A stretch of 12,385 bases of DNA, taken from JACDAN01 sp036380355 (GTDB taxonomy: Bacteria > Actinomycetota > Thermoleophilia > Gaiellales > Gaiellaceae). Location of the stretch: positions 1 through 12,385 of the forward strand of contig DASVEW010000063.1 of NCBI GenBank assembly GCA_036380355.1, written 5' to 3'. How positions within the stretch are numbered: position 1 is the first letter of the stretch; every line of letters starts with the position of its first letter. The translations under genes and the position numbers were made by a program. The notes under the pieces are model-generated. The model was not told the origin of the DNA, did no database searches, and was given only the letters and a program-made list of their open reading frames with translations. Positions 1 through 7,258 of the stretch are shown here, piece by piece.

Positions 1-635
1 TCGCCCTCGACGGCGAGGGAGAGTGCCTCGAACGCCCAGGTCAACGGCAGAACGACGGAAATCGCTTCGAGGAGCGGAGCCATGGCCTCGCGGGGGACGA
101 TCAGACCGCAGAGGAGGATCTGTGGCAGGACGAACGCGGGAAGGAACTGCACCGCCTGGAACTCCGTCTGCGCGAAGGCGCTCGCGAAGAGACCGAGCGC
201 CATTCCGAGCACGGCATTGGCCATCGCCAGCGCGACGACGAGCCAAATCGGTCCCTGCACGTCGAGGTCGAGCAGCCCGAAGGCGACGGCGGACGCGATC
301 GACCCCTGGATCGCAGCCACCAGAGCGAATGCGAGCCCGTAGCCGAACAGGATGTCCCCCTTCGCGAGCGGCATCGTCATCAGCCGCTCGAGCGTTCCGA
401 TCGTGCGCTCGCGGAGCATCGTGATCGAGGCGACGACGAACATCGAGACGAAGGGGAAGAGGCCGACGAGCGGGCCGCCGATCCGGTCGAAGGTCTCCTC
501 CTGCCCCCAGAAGACGTAGCGGAAGAGCACGAGCAGGAGCGCGGGCACGCCGAAGACGAGCGCCAGCGTCCGCGGGTCACGGCGCAGCTGGCCAAGCACC
601 CGAAGCGAGGTCCCAAGGGTCGCCCGCACGGTCAT
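1..635 (-). CDS. ABC-2 type transporter permease, partial (C-terminus beyond left edge)
   Basis: Membrane subunit of an ABC exporter of the ABC-2 (DrrB-like) family; substrate unknown, with drug, lipid or polysaccharide export all possible. I translated 211 codons from the ATG at 635 to the window edge. The N-terminus has the basic LRRDPRT stretch (residues 17-23) typical of the family just before the first membrane segment. Hydrophobic segments lie at about 22-42, 54-74, 95-121, 128-152 and 163-180; a sixth is expected past the edge. The cytoplasmic loop RERTIGTLERLMTMPL (75-90) matches the conserved ABC-2 coupling region. The start overlaps the ATPase stop as ATGA, so the two are probably translationally coupled, and a GGGGGA sequence lies just upstream. 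Family assignment is solid; substrate cannot be called. Confidence 0.9.
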   Translation of the reverse strand, partial: MTVRATLGTSLRVLGQLRRDPRTLALVFGVPALLLVLFRYVFWGQEETFDRIGGPLVGLFPFVSMFVVASITMLRERTIGTLERLMTMPLAKGDILFGYGLAFALVAAIQGSIASAVAFGLLDLDVQGPIWLVVALAMANAVLGMALGLFASAFAQTEFQAVQFLPAFVLPQILLCGLIVPREAMAPLLEAISVVLPLTWAFEALSLAVEG

Positions 636-1348
636 GCGTCCCCCGCGACGAGCATGAGGAACGCCTCATCGAGATTGCGGGCTCCTGTTCGCCTCAGGAG
701 CGACTCCGGTGGCTCTTTGGCCACGATCCGGCCGTCTCGCAGCAGGAGGAGGTCGTCGCATCGCTCGGCCTCGTCCATCACGTGGCTCGAGACGAGCAGC
801 GTCCTCCCGCCCTCGGCGAGCTCGTGGAACAGCGTCCAGAGGTCGCGGCGCAGCACGGGGTCGAGCCCCACCGTCGGCTCGTCGAGGACGAGCACCTCCG
901 GCTCGTTGAGGAGCGCCGCGGCGAGGCTGACACGAGACTGCTCGCCGCCGGAGAGCGTGCGGACGACCTGCCCCTCGTGACCGCGCAGGTCGACCGCGGC
1001 CACGGCTGCGTCCACGCGGTCGGGCTCGGCTCCCAGAAGGGCCGCGAAATACCGCAGGTTCTCCCGGACGGTCAGATCGAGGTACACCGACGGAGCCTGG
1101 GCGACGTAGCCGATCCTGGATCGGAGCTCGGGCGAGCCGCCGGGAAGGCCCAGCACCTCGACCCTCCCGCCCTGCACGATCTGGACGCCGACGATCGCCC
1201 GCATCAGCGTCGTCTTGCCCGAGCCGCTTGGGCCGAGCAGTCCCGTGACACGGCCGGATGCGATCTCCAGCGAGAGGTCGGGGAGCACCAACCGGCCGCC
1301 CCGCACGACGACCAGGTCGACGATCCGGATCGCCGGCGTGCGCTCCAT
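632..1348 (-). CDS. ABC transporter ATP-binding protein (ABC-2 exporter ATPase)
   Basis: Nucleotide-binding subunit that powers the overlapping permease; 238 aa, usual for a single NBD of the DrrA/CcmA type. Visible motifs: Walker A GPSGSGKT (39-46), Q-loop Gln84, signature LSGGE (132-136), Walker B VLVLDE (152-157), D-loop GLD (161-163) and switch His189 in SSHVMDEAERC. All catalytic residues are present. I chose the ATG at 1348 because the protein then begins a few residues before the first beta strand. A longer open frame to 1441 exists, but its extra 31 residues are Arg/Pro-rich, unlike the family, and would overlap the divergent gene. Substrate unknown. Confidence 0.94.
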   Translation of the reverse strand: MERTPAIRIVDLVVVRGGRLVLPDLSLEIASGRVTGLLGPSGSGKTTLMRAIVGVQIVQGGRVEVLGLPGGSPELRSRIGYVAQAPSVYLDLTVRENLRYFAALLGAEPDRVDAAVAAVDLRGHEGQVVRTLSGGEQSRVSLAAALLNEPEVLVLDEPTVGLDPVLRRDLWTLFHELAEGGRTLLVSSHVMDEAERCDDLLLLRDGRIVAKEPPESLLRRTGARNLDEAFLMLVAGDA

Positions 1349-1357
1349 CGGCACCGC

Positions 1358-1365
1358 AGTATCCT
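1358..1365. promoter_or_regulatory. overlapping divergent -10-like elements
   Basis: Only 23 bp separate the divergent starts at 1348 and 1372. On the plus strand TATCCT (1360-1365) fits the TANNNT -10 pattern and sits exactly 6 nt before the GTG at 1372, the spacing expected if transcription begins on the start codon. On the minus strand GATACT (1358-1363) sits 9 nt before the ATG at 1348. The hexamers share four base pairs, so both promoters could not be occupied at once. No -35 is obvious for either. Inferred from sequence pattern only. Confidence 0.45.
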
Positions 1366-1371
1366 CGGTCC

Positions 1372-2634
1372 GTGGCGGATCACGAAGCCCGGGGCGGGAC
1401 GCTGATCCTCGGCGGCGGGTTTGCCGGGTCGTACGTCGCACGCTATCTCGGCAAGCGCGGCGCGACGATCGTCAGCCCCGAGAACTACATGCTGTTCACC
1501 CCGATGCTGCCGGAGGCGGCGTCCGGGACGCTGGAGCCGCGGCACGTCGTTGTCCCGCTGCGGCTGATGTGCCCGCACGCCGAGCTGCTCCTCGGCGAGG
1601 CGCAGGCGCACGACGTCGCGGCCCAGCGGGTGCAGGCGCGGGTGGGCGAGCGCCTCGTTTGGATCCGGTACTCCAACCTGGTCGTCGCGCTCGGCGCCGT
1701 CGTTCGCTCACTGCCGATCCCCGGCCTGGCCGAGCACGCGCTCGGCTTCAAGGACCTCGCCGACGCGATCCATCTGCGGAACCACGTGCTGGGACGGCTC
1801 GAAGCGGCGTCCGCCGACCCCAATCCCGCACACCGGGAGCGGGAGCTGACGTTCGTCTTCGTCGGGGCGGGGTACGCCGGCGTCGAAGCGCTTGCGGAGC
1901 TCTCCGACCTCGTCCACGACGCGATCCGCTACTACCCCGAGCTCCGGGACTCGCCACGGCACTGGGTGCTCGTGGACGCGGCCCCGAGGATCCTCCCGGA
2001 GATCCCCGGCAAGCTCGGCGACTACGCCGCAGAGCTGCTCACGAAGCGGGGCGTCGACATCCGAGTCGAGACCACGCTCGAAGAGGTGGAGCCGCACGCC
2101 GCCAGACTCTCCGACGGCGACCGGATCCTCACCAGCACCGTGGTGTGGACGGCCGGCGTCCGCGCGAATCCGCTGCTGCCCGAGCTCGGACTGCCCGTCG
2201 AGGACCGCGGCCGCGTCCCCGTCGACGAGACGCTGCGCGTCAGCCCGATGAGCCGCGTCTGGGCGCTGGGAGACTGCGCCGCCGTGCCCAACCTCGCCAC
2301 ACCCGGCCGCTTCGACCCGCCGACCTCCCAGCACGCCCTCCGGCAGGCCCGTCGTCTCGCGAAGAACCTCAAGGGCGACGTGCGCCCGTACCGGTACCGG
2401 ATGCTCGGCGAGGTCGCGACGCTCGGCCGCTACAAGGGGGTCGCGAACGTCCTCGGGATCCCTTTCAAGGGCTTCCTGGGCTGGTGGGTGACGAGGACGT
2501 ACCACCTGTACCAGCTGCCGCTGCTCTCGCGAAAGCTGCGCGTCGTGACGGACTGGACGGTCGCACTCCTGTTCCGCCGAGACATCGCGCAGCTCGGCAC
2601 CCTCGGGCATCCGGAGCGGATCGGCGATGCCTGA
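1372..2634 (+). CDS. NAD(P)/FAD-dependent oxidoreductase, type II NADH dehydrogenase-like
   Basis: Likely a peripheral membrane flavoprotein oxidising NAD(P)H and reducing quinone without proton pumping. At 420 aa it is normal length for NDH-2. The N-terminal FAD site has GGGFAG (14-19); a family block FTPMLPEAASGTLEP follows at 42-56. The NADH site has VGAGYAGVE (164-172), and a second FAD contact is WALGDCAAVP (297-306). SQHALRQ (319-325) occupies the place of the quinone-site AQxAxxQ motif. The C-terminal hydrophobic/amphipathic tail (about 369-401, with TYHLYQLPLL and DWTVALLF) resembles the NDH-2 membrane anchor. The GTG at 1372 is preferred over an upstream in-frame start because the added 38 residues are low-complexity Arg/Pro/Ser; the transcript may be leaderless. 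It overlaps the downstream GNAT gene by 8 nt. The exact electron acceptor is inferred. Confidence 0.88.
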   Translation: MADHEARGGTLILGGGFAGSYVARYLGKRGATIVSPENYMLFTPMLPEAASGTLEPRHVVVPLRLMCPHAELLLGEAQAHDVAAQRVQARVGERLVWIRYSNLVVALGAVVRSLPIPGLAEHALGFKDLADAIHLRNHVLGRLEAASADPNPAHRERELTFVFVGAGYAGVEALAELSDLVHDAIRYYPELRDSPRHWVLVDAAPRILPEIPGKLGDYAAELLTKRGVDIRVETTLEEVEPHAARLSDGDRILTSTVVWTAGVRANPLLPELGLPVEDRGRVPVDETLRVSPMSRVWALGDCAAVPNLATPGRFDPPTSQHALRQARRLAKNLKGDVRPYRYRMLGEVATLGRYKGVANVLGIPFKGFLGWWVTRTYHLYQLPLLSRKLRVVTDWTVALLFRRDIAQLGTLGHPERIGDA

Positions 2635-3394
2635 CGTCCTCGAACGGGTCCAGCGCTTCGAACGTGAGGTCGAGATGGCCGGCTCGCAGACCGTCGAGTC
2701 GCCGTTCGGCGTCGGAGTCCTCGAGCCCGCACTGCCGCTGCGGCACGACTCGAACTACTTCCTCGTGGAGCGGCTACCGATCGGTGCCGGGGCGCAGGAG
2801 CTCGCGGCCGAGGCCGACCGCATCCTCGGCGGGGCCGGTCTCGCCCACCGCGCCGTGATTACCTTCGACGCGGACCTCGGCGCGAAGCTGGAGCCGCCGT
2901 TCCGCGACCTCGGCTGGAACATCCGCCGCCACATCTGGATGGCGCAGCTCCGCGAGCCGGATCGGGCGCCCGACCTCTCGATCGTCCGCGAGGTCGGCGA
3001 GGCGGACCTCCGGCCGAGCCGGACCGAGGAGATCCTCCGCTATCCCTGGGGCAGCGAGGACGTTGCGAGGCAGCTCCTCGACGCCAAGCCCCTGCTCGGC
3101 GAGCGGGCGACGACCCGGTTCTTCGGCGTTCCCGTCGAGGGGGAGATCGTCAGCTGGGCGGATCTCTATGTCGCACAGGGGGTCGGTCAGGTCGAGGACG
3201 TCGCCACGAAGGAGGAGCACCGCGGCAAGGGCTACGCGAGCGCTGTCGTCCTGCACGCCGCGCAGGAAGCGCGCGCGGCGGGCGCCGATCTCGTCTTCCT
3301 CGTCGCCGACGGGGACGACTGGCCCAAGGCGCTCTACGGAAAGCTCGGTTTCGACACGATCGGGCGCCTGACGAAGTTCTTCCTTACCGGCTAG
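2627..3394 (+). CDS. GNAT family N-acetyltransferase
   Basis: Probable acetyl-CoA-dependent acetyltransferase of 255 aa. The C-terminal half is a recognisable GNAT domain: motif A VEDVATKEEHRGKGYASAVV (189-208) carries the RGKGYA acetyl-CoA pyrophosphate loop at 199-204, and KALYGKLGFDTIGR (234-247) is the closing motif B. The first ~110 residues show no clear motif and may be a degenerate GNAT-like half or a substrate domain. The ATG lies inside the end of the upstream flavoprotein gene (8-nt overlap) with a GGAG 10 nt before it, so the two are surely co-transcribed. Acceptor substrate unknown; the pairing with an NDH-2-like gene does not indicate one. Confidence 0.85.
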   Translation: MPDVLERVQRFEREVEMAGSQTVESPFGVGVLEPALPLRHDSNYFLVERLPIGAGAQELAAEADRILGGAGLAHRAVITFDADLGAKLEPPFRDLGWNIRRHIWMAQLREPDRAPDLSIVREVGEADLRPSRTEEILRYPWGSEDVARQLLDAKPLLGERATTRFFGVPVEGEIVSWADLYVAQGVGQVEDVATKEEHRGKGYASAVVLHAAQEARAAGADLVFLVADGDDWPKALYGKLGFDTIGRLTKFFLTG

Positions 3395-3407
3395 GCGCCT
3401 TCACCGA

Positions 3408-3421
3408 CCCCCGTTCGGGGG
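3408..3421 (+). terminator. short GC hairpin after the GNAT gene, weak terminator candidate
   Basis: CCCCC-GTTC-GGGGG forms a 5-bp all-GC stem with a 4-nt loop, 13 nt after the GNAT stop and before the HD-GYP start. No T-run follows, so intrinsic termination is doubtful; in a G+C-rich genome it could still pause polymerase. Confidence 0.3.
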
Positions 3422-3459
3422 ACGCTCGAACGGCATGTGGGTTCCGATCATTGGACTTC

Positions 3460-4863
3460 ATGCGGCGCAGCACGAGCGACAGGCTCGCCTCGATCCTGGT
3501 CGTAGGCGGCGCGCTCGCAGCATTCCCCACGGCTGCGGGCCACTTCTTCGGCGGTGACACCGTCACCTTCGGCGGCGGACTGCACTTCTACGGGGTCGGC
3601 GTCACGGCGCTGGCCGCGGCTCTCGCCGCCGTCGCGCTGACGATCATCGGGGCTCGCCGGCGTGACGGCCGGACCGTGCTCCTCGGGACGGCGTTCTCCG
3701 TCATGGCCGCGCTGCTGGCGCTGCACGGGATCGCCACGCCGTACTTCCTCGTCGGCGACAACGGCGTCGTCTCGTTCACGGGCGGCGCGACGTTGCCGAT
3801 CGGCGGTGCAATCCTCGCGCTGTCGGCGATTCCGCGGTTTCGCCGGCCGGAGGGAGTGCGCGCGCTGCTCGTCCTCCAGGGCGCGCTCCTCGGCCTCGTC
3901 GCGGCCATGGGCGTCACGGCGTTCGCGGCGCCGTCGCTCGTTCCGGGCGTGCCCGAGCCACGCAGCCCCGCCGCGCTCGCGCTGCTGGCCGTGGGGCTTG
4001 TCCTCTACGCGCTGCTCGCGTTTCGCGCCTTCCGCACGTTCCTGCTGACCCACCGCCATGCCGACCTGCTCGTCGTGGTCGGGATCGCCTGGCTGGCCGC
4101 GGCCCTTCCGCCCGCGATGCTCATGACCTACATGGACCTCGGCTGGTGGCTCGGCCACGCGTTCGAGCTGGTGGGGATCGTCACGGTCAGCATCCCCGTC
4201 GCGCTCGATCTGCGCCGCGGCGCCCAGTCGAGGCCGCTTGCCGGCGACCTCGCAACGGTGGAGCTCGTCCGCTCCGAGGAGGAGTTCCTCGGCTCGCACG
4301 TCCGCGCCTTGACCGTCTCGCTCGCCGAGAAGGACGAGTACACCGAGGAGCACACTCGGCGCGTCGCCCTCCGAGCCGTCCAGGTCGGCGAGGAACTCGG
4401 TCTCTCTCCGGCGCGGCTGCGCGAGCTGGCGATCGGCGGGCTCGTCCACGACATCGGCAAGCTCTCCGTCCCGAACTCGATCCTCAGGAAGCCGGGAAAG
4501 CTGACCGCCGAGGAGTTCGAGGTGATCAAGCGGCATCCGGAGATCGGCTACCGGATGCTGGGCGACCTCGGCTTCTCCGAGTCGGTCGCACGCCTCGTGC
4601 TCGACCATCACGAGCGCCTCGACGGGTCCGGGTATCCGAGAGGACTCGAGGGGCCCGCGATGACGCTCGAGGCCCGGATCCTCGCGGTCTGCGACGTCTA
4701 CGACGCGCTCATCTCGACCCGCGTCTACCGCGAGGCCTTCTCGCACGACGAGGCAACCGACCTCCTCCGCGACGAGGCGGGCACGAAGCTCGACCGCCGC
4801 TGCGTCGTCACGCTCTGCGCGATCCTTGCCGGCGAGCGCGCGCCGTCCGCGGTCGCCGTCTAG
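3460..4863 (+). CDS. membrane HD-GYP domain protein, probable c-di-GMP phosphodiesterase
   Basis: Likely hydrolyses cyclic di-GMP at the inner face of the membrane. With the ATG at 3460 the protein is 467 aa; a TTG at 3451 would add three residues. The N-terminal half has about eight hydrophobic segments (roughly 10-28, 42-64, 72-91, 110-124, 134-157, 171-190, 201-224, 230-250) and no sensor domain I can name. The C-terminal half is a full HD-GYP domain: H298, the HD pair H330-D331 in HDIGK, H359, H383-H384, DGSGYP (388-393) and D412, so the metal-ligand spacing expected of active enzymes is intact. It has no GGDEF or EAL domain. It is monocistronic, between the NDH/GNAT pair and the convergent ligD. 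No good Shine-Dalgarno precedes it; GATCAT lies 8 nt before the ATG. Confidence 0.92.
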   Translation: MRRSTSDRLASILVVGGALAAFPTAAGHFFGGDTVTFGGGLHFYGVGVTALAAALAAVALTIIGARRRDGRTVLLGTAFSVMAALLALHGIATPYFLVGDNGVVSFTGGATLPIGGAILALSAIPRFRRPEGVRALLVLQGALLGLVAAMGVTAFAAPSLVPGVPEPRSPAALALLAVGLVLYALLAFRAFRTFLLTHRHADLLVVVGIAWLAAALPPAMLMTYMDLGWWLGHAFELVGIVTVSIPVALDLRRGAQSRPLAGDLATVELVRSEEEFLGSHVRALTVSLAEKDEYTEEHTRRVALRAVQVGEELGLSPARLRELAIGGLVHDIGKLSVPNSILRKPGKLTAEEFEVIKRHPEIGYRMLGDLGFSESVARLVLDHHERLDGSGYPRGLEGPAMTLEARILAVCDVYDALISTRVYREAFSHDEATDLLRDEAGTKLDRRCVVTLCAILAGERAPSAVAV

Positions 4864-4876
4864 GGCTCGCGGAGCC
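4864..4876 (+). terminator. short hairpin directly after the HD-GYP stop codon
   Basis: GGCTC-GCG-GAGCC gives a 5-bp stem with a 3-nt loop, beginning at the base after the HD-GYP stop codon. No T-run follows. It may contribute to termination between convergent genes, but the evidence is only the fold. Confidence 0.3.
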
Positions 4877-4887
4877 ACGCCACGAGC

Positions 4888-4906
4888 TAGTAACACTGTG
4901 TTACTA
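4888..4906. repeat. perfect 19-bp AT-rich palindrome between convergent genes
   Basis: TAGTAACAC-T-GTGTTACTA has 9-bp arms that match perfectly around one central base. Only 6 of 19 bases are G or C, in sharp contrast with the surrounding DNA. It lies 24 bp past the HD-GYP stop and 2 bp from the ligD stop. Length, symmetry and the GTAACA half-site look like the operator of a dimeric regulator (TetR-like), yet no gene starts here. As RNA it could form an 8-bp stem with a 3-nt loop from either strand, so a bidirectional terminator without a T-run is the alternative. Confidence 0.55.
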
Positions 4907-4908
4907 AC

Positions 4909-7254
4909 TCAACCGGCCCGGCTCGCGCGCACCGACTTCAGGGCCGCGGTCAGCGACTGCTTGCCGTGCAGGACGGGCTCGAAGAGGTCGCCGTGGCGGT
5001 CGATCCGCTCGCGGACGGCGTCCATCGTGAAGGCAGCGGGGTCGAGTTCCTCGTTTACTTCGTCCCAGCGGAGCGGCGTCGAGACCGGCGCGCCCGGCTT
5101 CGGCCGCACGGAGTAGACGGACGCAATCGTCTTCCCCTCGCCGTTCTGGTTCGAGTCGATCAGGACGCCGCGCCGCTTCCGCTTCGACCACTCGGTCGTG
5201 ACGAGGCCGTAGTGCGTCCGGGCGAGTGCCGACGCGATGATCTCCGCGAACTCGCGCGTCTCGTCATACGTGTGCCGGCGGGCGATCGGGACGAGCACGT
5301 GAATCCCCTCCGACCCGCTCGTCTTCGCGTGGCTCTCGAGGCCCACGGCGTCGAGTGCCTGCTTCACGAGCAGCGCGACCTGGATCGTCTCCTTGAAGCC
5401 GACGTCGTCGGACGGATCCAGGTCGAACAGCACCCAGTCCGGCCGGTTCGGCTTGTCCACGCGCGAGTACCACGTGTTCAGGTCGATGCAGCCCATGTTG
5501 ACCATCCAGAGCAGCGCGAGCTCGTCGTTCACGAGCGGCGCCCGGATCTTCCGGCGCTGTCTCGGCGACTCGCGCGTCGACACCTCGATCTCGACCGTCT
5601 TGATCCAGTCGGGCATGTGCTTCGGCGCGTCCTTCTGAAAGAAGAACTTGCCGTAGGCGCCGTCGGGATACCGCTTCATCGTGAATGGGCGATCCTTCAG
5701 GTGCGGAACGACGACATCGGCGATCGAGCGGTAGTAGGCGAGCAGGTCGCCCTTCGTGATCCCCTCCTCGGGCCAGAACGGCTTGTCGAGGTTCGTCAGC
5801 TTGAGCACGCGCCTGCCCTTGCGGATCTCGGTCTCCATCGGCTTCGGCTCCTCCCGCCGCACTTCGGTCGCGGACTTGTCCTCGCGCAGGCCCTTGTAGG
5901 AGGGCGCGCGCAGCCTGCCGTCGTGCGTCCACTCGACGAACTCGATCTCGGCGACGAGCTCCGGCTCGACCCAGACGATCGCGTCCCTGCGGACCCTGGG
6001 CATCTTCGGCACCGTCCTGAACGGCGGATCCTTGCGCTCGAGCGGCCGGAGCTTCTTCAGGAGCTTGTCGATCTCCTCGTCGGTGAACCCGGTACCGACG
6101 TTGCCGGCGTACACGAGCTCGTCGCCCTGCCAGTAGCCGAGGATCAGCGACCCGAAGCGCCCCGAGCGCCGGCCCTGGCCCTTCGTGTACCCGGCGATCA
6201 CGAACTCCTGCCGCCCGTGCGTCTTGATCTTCAGCCAGTTACGGCTTCGCCGGCCCGGCTCGTAGCGCGAGTCTCGCCGCTTCGAGACGATGCCCTCGAA
6301 CCCCTGGTCGTGCGCCGCCCGGTAGAGCGCTTCGCCGTCGTCGAACGACTCGGAGAGCTGCACGGTCTGGTTGCGGCGGTCAAGGAGCTGCAGGAGCCGC
6401 GCGCGCCGTTCGGTCAGCGGGAGGTCGACGATCGGGTTGCCGTCGACCTCGAGCAGGTCGAAGACGACGAAGATGTACCGCGTTCCCTGCTTGCCCTGCT
6501 GCATCGCGGAGAACGTGGCCCGCCCCGATTCGTCGAGGGCGCAGACCTCGCCGTCGAGGACGCAGTCGGGCGTCTTGACGGCCCTGGCGATCTCCCTGGC
6601 CACCGACGCGAACCGCTCCGTCATGTCGATGTCGTTCCGGCTGACGAGCGTTGCGTCACCGCCCTGGACGTAGGTGATGGCGCGGTACCCGTCCCACTTG
6701 ACCTCGTGCGTCCACTCCTTCCCCTTCGGCACTTCGTCGGCCAGCGTCGCGAGCATCGGCTTGTAGCGGCGCCGCTCGCGGGGAGCCTCGGCGCCGTCCT
6801 CGCGCTTGCGGAGGATCAGCCAGTTCTTCGGATCGCCGTCGAGCTTGGCCGGGACGAGCGTCCAGACGCCCTCGAGCCGCTTGCCGTGGAGGCGGACGGT
6901 GAGGCCGCCGCTCTTCTTCTCCTCCAGGAGCTCGTAGGTGCCGCTGTCCCAGATCTCGACCTGGCCGGCGCCGTACTCACCCTTGGGAATCTCGCCCTCG
7001 AAGGTCGCGTACTCGAGCGGGTGGTCCTCGACGTGGACGGCGAGCGCCCGCTGCCCCGGCTCTAGCGGGATGCCTTTCGGAACCGCCCAGCTCGCGAGCG
7101 CGCCGTTCCGTTCCAGCCGGAAGTCGTAGTGGAGCCGGCGGGCGTCGTGCCTCTGGACGACGAAGATCGGCTCCTTGCCGCGCTTCTTGGCGCCGAAGGG
7201 CTCCGGCGTCTTCTTCGGATCCCGCTTGCGCCGGTACTCGGCGAGCTCGGCCAT
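4909..7254 (-). CDS. ligD: multifunctional DNA ligase D (3'-phosphoesterase, ATP-dependent ligase, polymerase)
   Basis: End-processing and sealing enzyme of bacterial non-homologous end joining; 781 aa and complete. Domain order is phosphoesterase-ligase-polymerase, as in Pseudomonas LigD; Mycobacterium has polymerase first. Phosphoesterase (about 1-155): H36, H42, D44 and H78 match the known metal/catalytic set in spacing. Ligase (about 165-465): EVKWDGYR with the adenylated Lys186, EGIVSKR (320-326) and NWLKIKT (339-345), followed by the OB-fold region. Polymerase/primase (about 483-775): metal-binding D611 and D613 in DLDPSDD, TSGSEGIHVLVP (645-656) and D700. All catalytic residues look intact. 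The start is 4 nt after the ku stop, implying one transcript; an AAGG sequence is the only possible ribosome binding site. Its Ku partner gene immediately upstream is broken. Confidence 0.96.
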   Translation of the reverse strand: MAELAEYRRKRDPKKTPEPFGAKKRGKEPIFVVQRHDARRLHYDFRLERNGALASWAVPKGIPLEPGQRALAVHVEDHPLEYATFEGEIPKGEYGAGQVEIWDSGTYELLEEKKSGGLTVRLHGKRLEGVWTLVPAKLDGDPKNWLILRKREDGAEAPRERRRYKPMLATLADEVPKGKEWTHEVKWDGYRAITYVQGGDATLVSRNDIDMTERFASVAREIARAVKTPDCVLDGEVCALDESGRATFSAMQQGKQGTRYIFVVFDLLEVDGNPIVDLPLTERRARLLQLLDRRNQTVQLSESFDDGEALYRAAHDQGFEGIVSKRRDSRYEPGRRSRNWLKIKTHGRQEFVIAGYTKGQGRRSGRFGSLILGYWQGDELVYAGNVGTGFTDEEIDKLLKKLRPLERKDPPFRTVPKMPRVRRDAIVWVEPELVAEIEFVEWTHDGRLRAPSYKGLREDKSATEVRREEPKPMETEIRKGRRVLKLTNLDKPFWPEEGITKGDLLAYYRSIADVVVPHLKDRPFTMKRYPDGAYGKFFFQKDAPKHMPDWIKTVEIEVSTRESPRQRRKIRAPLVNDELALLWMVNMGCIDLNTWYSRVDKPNRPDWVLFDLDPSDDVGFKETIQVALLVKQALDAVGLESHAKTSGSEGIHVLVPIARRHTYDETREFAEIIASALARTHYGLVTTEWSKRKRRGVLIDSNQNGEGKTIASVYSVRPKPGAPVSTPLRWDEVNEELDPAAFTMDAVRERIDRHGDLFEPVLHGKQSLTAALKSVRASRAG

Positions 7255-7258
7255 GGGC

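Noticed and set aside
1349..1441. 31-residue N-terminal extension of the exporter ATPase
   Set aside because: The extension is low complexity, unlike ABC ATPase N-termini, and would run into the divergent gene.
1215..2858. 547-codon plus-strand open frame overlapping the flavoprotein in another frame
   Set aside because: It is Arg/Pro/Ala-rich frame-shadow sequence; the overlapping frame encodes a well-conserved NDH-2-like protein.
4966..7065. 699-codon open frame on the plus strand opposite ligD
   Set aside because: Its protein is Arg/Val/Leu/Asp-rich low complexity with no motif, and the opposite strand encodes a complete LigD with all catalytic residues. Long antisense frames are usual in G+C-rich genes.
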